A stretch of DNA of 64,000 nt, from positions 221,159 to 285,158 of the forward strand of contig JADNYJ010000034.1 in NCBI GenBank assembly GCA_015501075.1. Direction: 5' to 3'. The notes beneath the pieces are model-generated. The model saw only the letters and a program-made list of their open reading frames with translations. It did no database searches and was not told where the DNA came from. The position numbers were made by a program, and so were the translations under genes. Numbering within the stretch: the stretch's first letter is position 1; every line of letters starts with the position of its first letter. Shown here piece by piece: positions 59,839 to 64,000 of this stretch. Origin of the DNA: Gymnopilus junonius. Its lineage: Eukaryota; Basidiomycota; Agaricomycetes; Agaricales; Galerinaceae.

Positions 59839-61561
59839 TTTGGCCTGTCGCTGTCGAAAGATGCAATGAGAGGGGGTAAAATCCACTGTGGCTGACTTAC
59901 ATGAGATTTGATTCTGTAACTAGAAGGGTGATAAGTCCTATCCTGAGGAAGGACAAAAGATGTTCTGGCACGGCCAGGAATGCAAGGTAACTCATCCATG
60001 AAGCTGGATTAAATAGAAGGAAATTTTCTCTCATGCATCCTAAAAACAATGGTTTATCTTGTTTGGAACAGTATAAGGGATAAGGTTACCATTGATGTTC
60101 ATCAAGGTGACACCCCTTGTTCAATAGTTCATCCGAGCCTTGTTAAGACCCTTCAACGATTTACAAGGAGAATGAGAACACTATCGGTTGATCGACTCAC
60201 ATCGCATTGGAATGATTCATTCCATATCTCCAGCAATTCCTTGGCATAGAAAGGGTAGAACAACTTTTTCTTCTCCAAGGATGAGAGTGAACGGTGTGCC
60301 ACTTACCTGAGGGCTTAATGAGGTTCGGTTTACTTAAATAAGTGCAGCAAGATTTACCATGAAAATTGCATTGCTGAGACAACAGCAAAGAGGGGCACCA
60401 GAGGCGGAAAGGGGAGAAACCCATGGAAGCGACCTACCACGCACTGCGCAGAGATGTAGATAGATGTCCAAGAAGCGGGACGCCGCCGTCCGATATACTG
60501 AATGCCTATTTTGAGTACAAGACAAGTCCTGAATTGGAAGAAATGTCAGTCGACATCATACACTCGAGGACCACATGCCCACCAAGTTCTAGAGGCCGAA
60601 ACTGGTAACAGAAGCCAAAGCCCCTATCGCACTTTCATCCAGATACTCCAACTCCACGAGCTTACAAACTAACTTTCAATTCCACTCTTGACAGTGCTCG
60701 AATTGCGGAACTGGCTTCTGCCAAATGGGATCTCCGGACCGGTGGTAAGACCACATGACGGTCTCTCAAGGCAATCCGAGCTTATACTCCGCTTCTTATT
60801 AGCGTCATTGCTGAGAGGCTAGTCTTTAATATCCAGTGCATATCCTGGTCGGTGTTCCAATGACCTGGATAACTTTTCCAATACTTGGGATTGCAGGGGA
60901 CGGAATGAAAATAAACCAATGTGCGCGCGCATTCTCGTAGCACTCATATCCAAGGAAAATGTCACGGTGTGTCGTAGGACTTGGCCGGTGGGGGTTCGCT
61001 GGCGAAAACAAGCCTACCGAGCTGCATTCATCCACAAAATCTACGTTACTAACGGGGTTTAGACCTTCAACATTAGCGCCTAAATAAAATCGAAGCTAAG
61101 ATCTAAGTTGGAGTCACTGTGAATATGAGACGGTGCGTACGTGTTCTTCGTGACCATGCCCGGGAGTGGGTCGAGTATATTGAGGTAACTTTCCTGCATC
61201 CTAAGGCGCGATTCTGTTGCCTAAATCGACACTGCGGGCGAGTTGTTTCAACGTGTATGAGTGAAAGGTTTGAGGAAAAGTATACAGTTTCGAACTCCGC
61301 TTGCCCGAAAAGGCCGAGAGGCCCCTATGCTGCTCCTTTCTGACAATCGCGCCTCGTCCAGTCGACTTGCTCTCTCACCTACTTACATAAGTGGTGAAGA
61401 CTTGGATTAAACCTTCACAATAACCGGAACCTCATGATCCATTTATCGCCTGAATGCATCGCGAGATGATAAAGGTTCAAGTACGTGTAAATAGCCATGT
61501 CCTCATTTGAAGTATCGACAATTCACAAGGCGGCAGGTCCGCCATGGCGTCGTATACTTCA
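59839..61561. other. Intergenic, nothing recognised
   Basis: The F-box 5' flank (with a possible 5' UTR intron near 59850-59900) is followed by short frames lacking motifs. No structural RNA or repeat was found. Confidence 0.4.
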
Positions 61562-63467
61562 TTAGCCATCAACCTCTATGTCTGCTAGATTGAGATATCC
61601 AAATCCTCCATGCATCCATGTTGCGCCCTCTGGAATGCCCTCTGGAACGCCAGGCTTTTTCCAGTTTGCACGACACCATACACAAGTAAGGTCCTGCAAG
61701 CGAGCCTCTGACGTTCGTTTCCCTGTCAGTTACAACAGTTCAGCAAAAGAAGGTCGGAGGGGGACGAGAAAAAGGACTAGCCGTACATTACTGGAAACAC
61801 TCATTATGCAATGCGCTTCCACATTCCTGGCAGAAAGTGAGGGAATTAGTGCTGGGTTTTTTCCTCTGGGCTGATGTTCCAAACGTGTTTTTCTTCCCGG
61901 CCTCCCAGCCCTGTGTTATACCTTGTGTTTTAAACAGTGTTTTTCTTACATAATCAATTTTTTCGAATTTTAATTTTCTGGCTTAAAAATTCTCTCAAAT
62001 GAGGTTCCTGGCTTTAGTTTAGACTGAACCCTTTTGTCTACCTTCTCCTGTAATGATTTTGTGGCTTGTGTGGATGAGAATATCGTTCAGAGGGCTGAGC
62101 AACACCCATATCATGTGATGTGACTCCCCGTGACATCCTGCCAAGGTTCCGCATGGCTTATATTTGCAGCCGATTTTCCATTTTTAGGACTGATCCCTGG
62201 TCGAAGAAGCAATTCAAGCGCTTTGAACTTTCAAAGTAGGTTGTCCATATGCTCAAATCCCCGAAATTCATTGATTATTAGATGAAATATATGAATGATT
62301 TATCACAGTAAAACACAGAGGATTTTGGACCCCCTGATGTTAAAAACGTTAGAAACATGTTAAAAACCATGTGAAAAACTACACTGTTTTAAACGTCCCA
62401 GTAAAACACCCAGCACTAGAGGGAATCTTCCACCGCTTCATGCATGATATCATAGCAGATCGGACAGTCGTCATCAGGGCCTAGTATACATTTCTTGCCA
62501 AGGTCAATGTCAACTGGGATTTTGCCTGTTGCCCGTCCATAGGCCTCACATATGTGTGGGTGAGCCATTGAATTGGGAGCTAGAGGCGCATCACGAAATA
62601 TTTGTTCAAGCTCGGTTGACAGCAGGGCTCTATGACAAAATGAAGAATCAGAGGGCAATCATCCAAAGATGAGACGAAGTTTCCGACTTTTGATACCATA
62701 GGGCAGATTCACGCCGCACTTGAAGAACTAAAGAACGTTAATGATGTGATCAAGTTGCAGTAATAAGTTTCTAAACCCACCTTTCAAGAATACGAACAAC
62801 TAGAGAAAATAGGTCGGAGGTCAATGTCAGCCAAAAAAAGACTACAGAGAATAACATACGACGTGCTTGCAGGTTCTTTCCCATTGTGCATCGGGACCTG
62901 TACGAATGAATGAATCGAGTCAATGGGTACGACGACTTAGATATCAAAGCAACGTGCAATTGCATCGCGACATTTTATCGATCATTACGGTATAGACCTT
63001 TCACACATGAAAACCGTTAGGAGATATTCATCATAAGAGTAAAGGATAGACCTACGTTGCCGGTGGAACCAAGGATGCTGAATTCTTCGCGAAGCTCCCC
63101 TTCGTTTCGTCGACGGTCTACCAAGAACATTCTGAGCACAGTTTTAGTCAGAAATTGACAACACTGGATCAACAAGATTGCTCGCCGTTGTGTCATCACT
63201 CGCTCGACTCTGTCCAAAAAATCCCAAGGACAAGTCTTCCGGTAAGGAGCAGCTCGCTTTTCACCCTGAGGTTCAGACGCATCCCCGCTTTCTTCTTTCC
63301 TTTCCCTGTCGCTTTTGAATGCGAGGCCCGGTTTGGAGCCTTCTGCCGCGCTTTCTTTAACTTAGGACTAGGTCTCCATCCTGTTCTGCCTCATGCGAGG
63401 TGGAGGGAGCTTCCTCGGCAGTGAGTTTGCGTTTGGCGACCATGATTTTGTATTTCAAAGCTGGCAT
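61562..63467 (-). pseudogene. SWIM/RING zinc-finger ubiquitin-ligase-like gene, split by a MITE
   Basis: Predicted E3 ligase of the fungal SWIM-RING type. The start is at 63467 or 63443 (MVAKRKLTAEEAPSTSHEAE). Spliced blocks: KTCPWDFLDRVERVMTQR, MFLVDRRRNEGELREEFSIL, GSTGNV, VYTVMIDKMSRCNC and PDAQWERTCKHV (SWIM CxC...CxH), RRESALWYQ, RALLSTELEQIFRDAPLAPN, AYGRATGKIPVDI, then the RING start DDDCPICYDIMHEAVEDSL. There the frame ends, because a hAT-type MITE (61847-62418) is inserted. Left of the element the RING resumes in frame: TFCQECGSALHNECF, then TCVWCRANWKKPGVPEG and GYLNLADIEVDG with TAA at 61562-61564. One-base frame slips also occur near 63310-63350, at the SWIM splice and after HNECF. 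The element alone removes half the RING. Confidence 0.78.
61847..62418. mobile_element. hAT-type MITE (572 bp) with 8-bp target-site duplication
   Basis: The ends are TAGTGCTGGGT (left) and its complement ACCCAGCACTA (right), 11 bp perfect. Subterminal inverted sequences (tttaaacagtgt left, acactgttttaaa right) lie further in. GAGGGAAT flanks it on both sides, at 61839-61846 and 62419-62426. An 8-bp duplication with short ends is the hAT hallmark. The interior is AT-rich with no coding frame. It lies within a RING-finger exon; read from the minus strand, its first three bases TAG form an in-frame stop. Confidence 0.88.
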
Positions 63468-64000
63468 CTTGACGAGGCGAGGTCCTTTATCTGAAGCCAA
63501 AAGCCGTCTCACGCGAGTCATGCCGACAATTGTTCAGCGCCCACGACTCGACTTCGACGTGGCGGATGGGATACTGATGCATGTACGTCGTTGAGAGACA
63601 CTTTATGACAGTCTTCGCGAGATATGTGAGTAGCAGCCGTGAAATTGAGGGAGGGAAGACGTGTGGCAGGTCGTCGAGGTGATGGTTGAAATCAAAAGCG
63701 TGATCTGAAGTTATGAAGGTCTGAACTCCGCCACTTTCTAACAATTGATGACGGTGTTCAGAGGTAGGTTGCTTGAAAGCATCTTGACTAGATCATTTGA
63801 ACTATGGCGCATTTTCCTAGTCTACTCGAATCCAGAAGCTTTTTGGAAGACATTTGCGCGTTACAGCTGGGTAACTTTAGGCAAGTCCTATATCTTCCGA
63901 GTGTAAAATTTTCTGACAATGAATATATGTATTTCCATGAAATTCAGAGCAGGCTTTGGCTCTACGCATAGCAGTTATGAAAAGTCACCTGCTTGAGTGG
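63468..64000. other. Window end, nothing recognised
   Basis: The 5' flank of the SWIM/RING gene. One minus-strand frame (63487-63744, with TFITSDHAFDFNHHLDDLPH) is open for 85 codons but has no known motif or clear splice context. A gene may continue beyond the window. Confidence 0.3.

Noticed and set aside
59839..59886. GTG start for the F-box gene
   Set aside because: Nuclear fungal genes start with ATG; the ATG at 59838 directly precedes the F-box.

Overview
The window looks like nuclear DNA of a filamentous basidiomycete, probably an Agaricomycete. The genes are eukaryotic and compact, with many short GT-AG introns of roughly 50-70 bp. The gene content is typically fungal: COG6, a Rab4-type GTPase, ATP synthase epsilon, eIF4A, fibrillarin, an ING-type PHD protein, a monocarboxylate-type MFS transporter, protein O-mannosyltransferase of the PMT2 type, F-box/LRR proteins, an aspzincin-like peptidase and a SWIM/RING protein. 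No rRNA, tRNA or CRISPR was recognised. The organism call is inference from gene families and intron style.

Layout. 1-2699: 3' part of COG6 (+), with several single-base frame breaks. 4591-5802: Rab4-like GTPase (-), divergent from ATP synthase epsilon (6144-6453, +). 10467-11132: dual-specificity phosphatase (-). 13949-15692: eIF4A (-), with a 643-bp CACTA-like MITE just upstream of its 5' end (15932-16574). 16.6-21.3 kb: gene-empty. 21.4-27.9 kb: degenerate F-box/LRR relics around an alpha/beta hydrolase (22324-23591, -). 28063-29407: ING/PHD protein (-). 29763-31967: MFS transporter (-). 33285-34724: acidic protein of unknown family (-), divergent from fibrillarin (35467-36823, +).

37.0-57.0 kb is the most striking part: three head-to-tail copies of a PMT2-type O-mannosyltransferase gene. 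The first two are cut off inside the MIR-domain region and each is followed by the same ~5.6-kb spacer, giving two ~8.2-kb direct repeats. The third runs to the natural C-terminus. No copy has a clean frame from start to stop in this sequence.

57.7-64 kb: an aspzincin-like remnant, an F-box gene (-), and a SWIM/RING ubiquitin-ligase-like gene (-) split by a 572-bp hAT-type MITE. That MITE has an 8-bp target-site duplication, and its terminal TAG ends the frame within the RING finger.

The intact genes are unrelated housekeeping functions (vesicle traffic, translation, rRNA methylation, respiration, chromatin). They do not form a pathway, and I see no secondary-metabolite cluster or other coordinated system. 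The interest lies in genome dynamics: tandem duplication with truncation, MITE insertion and F-box family decay. One-base deletions recur in conserved genes, several of them in G/C runs. This raises the possibility that part of the apparent gene damage is residual sequencing error, so 'pseudogene' calls resting only on frameshifts should be read with that caution.
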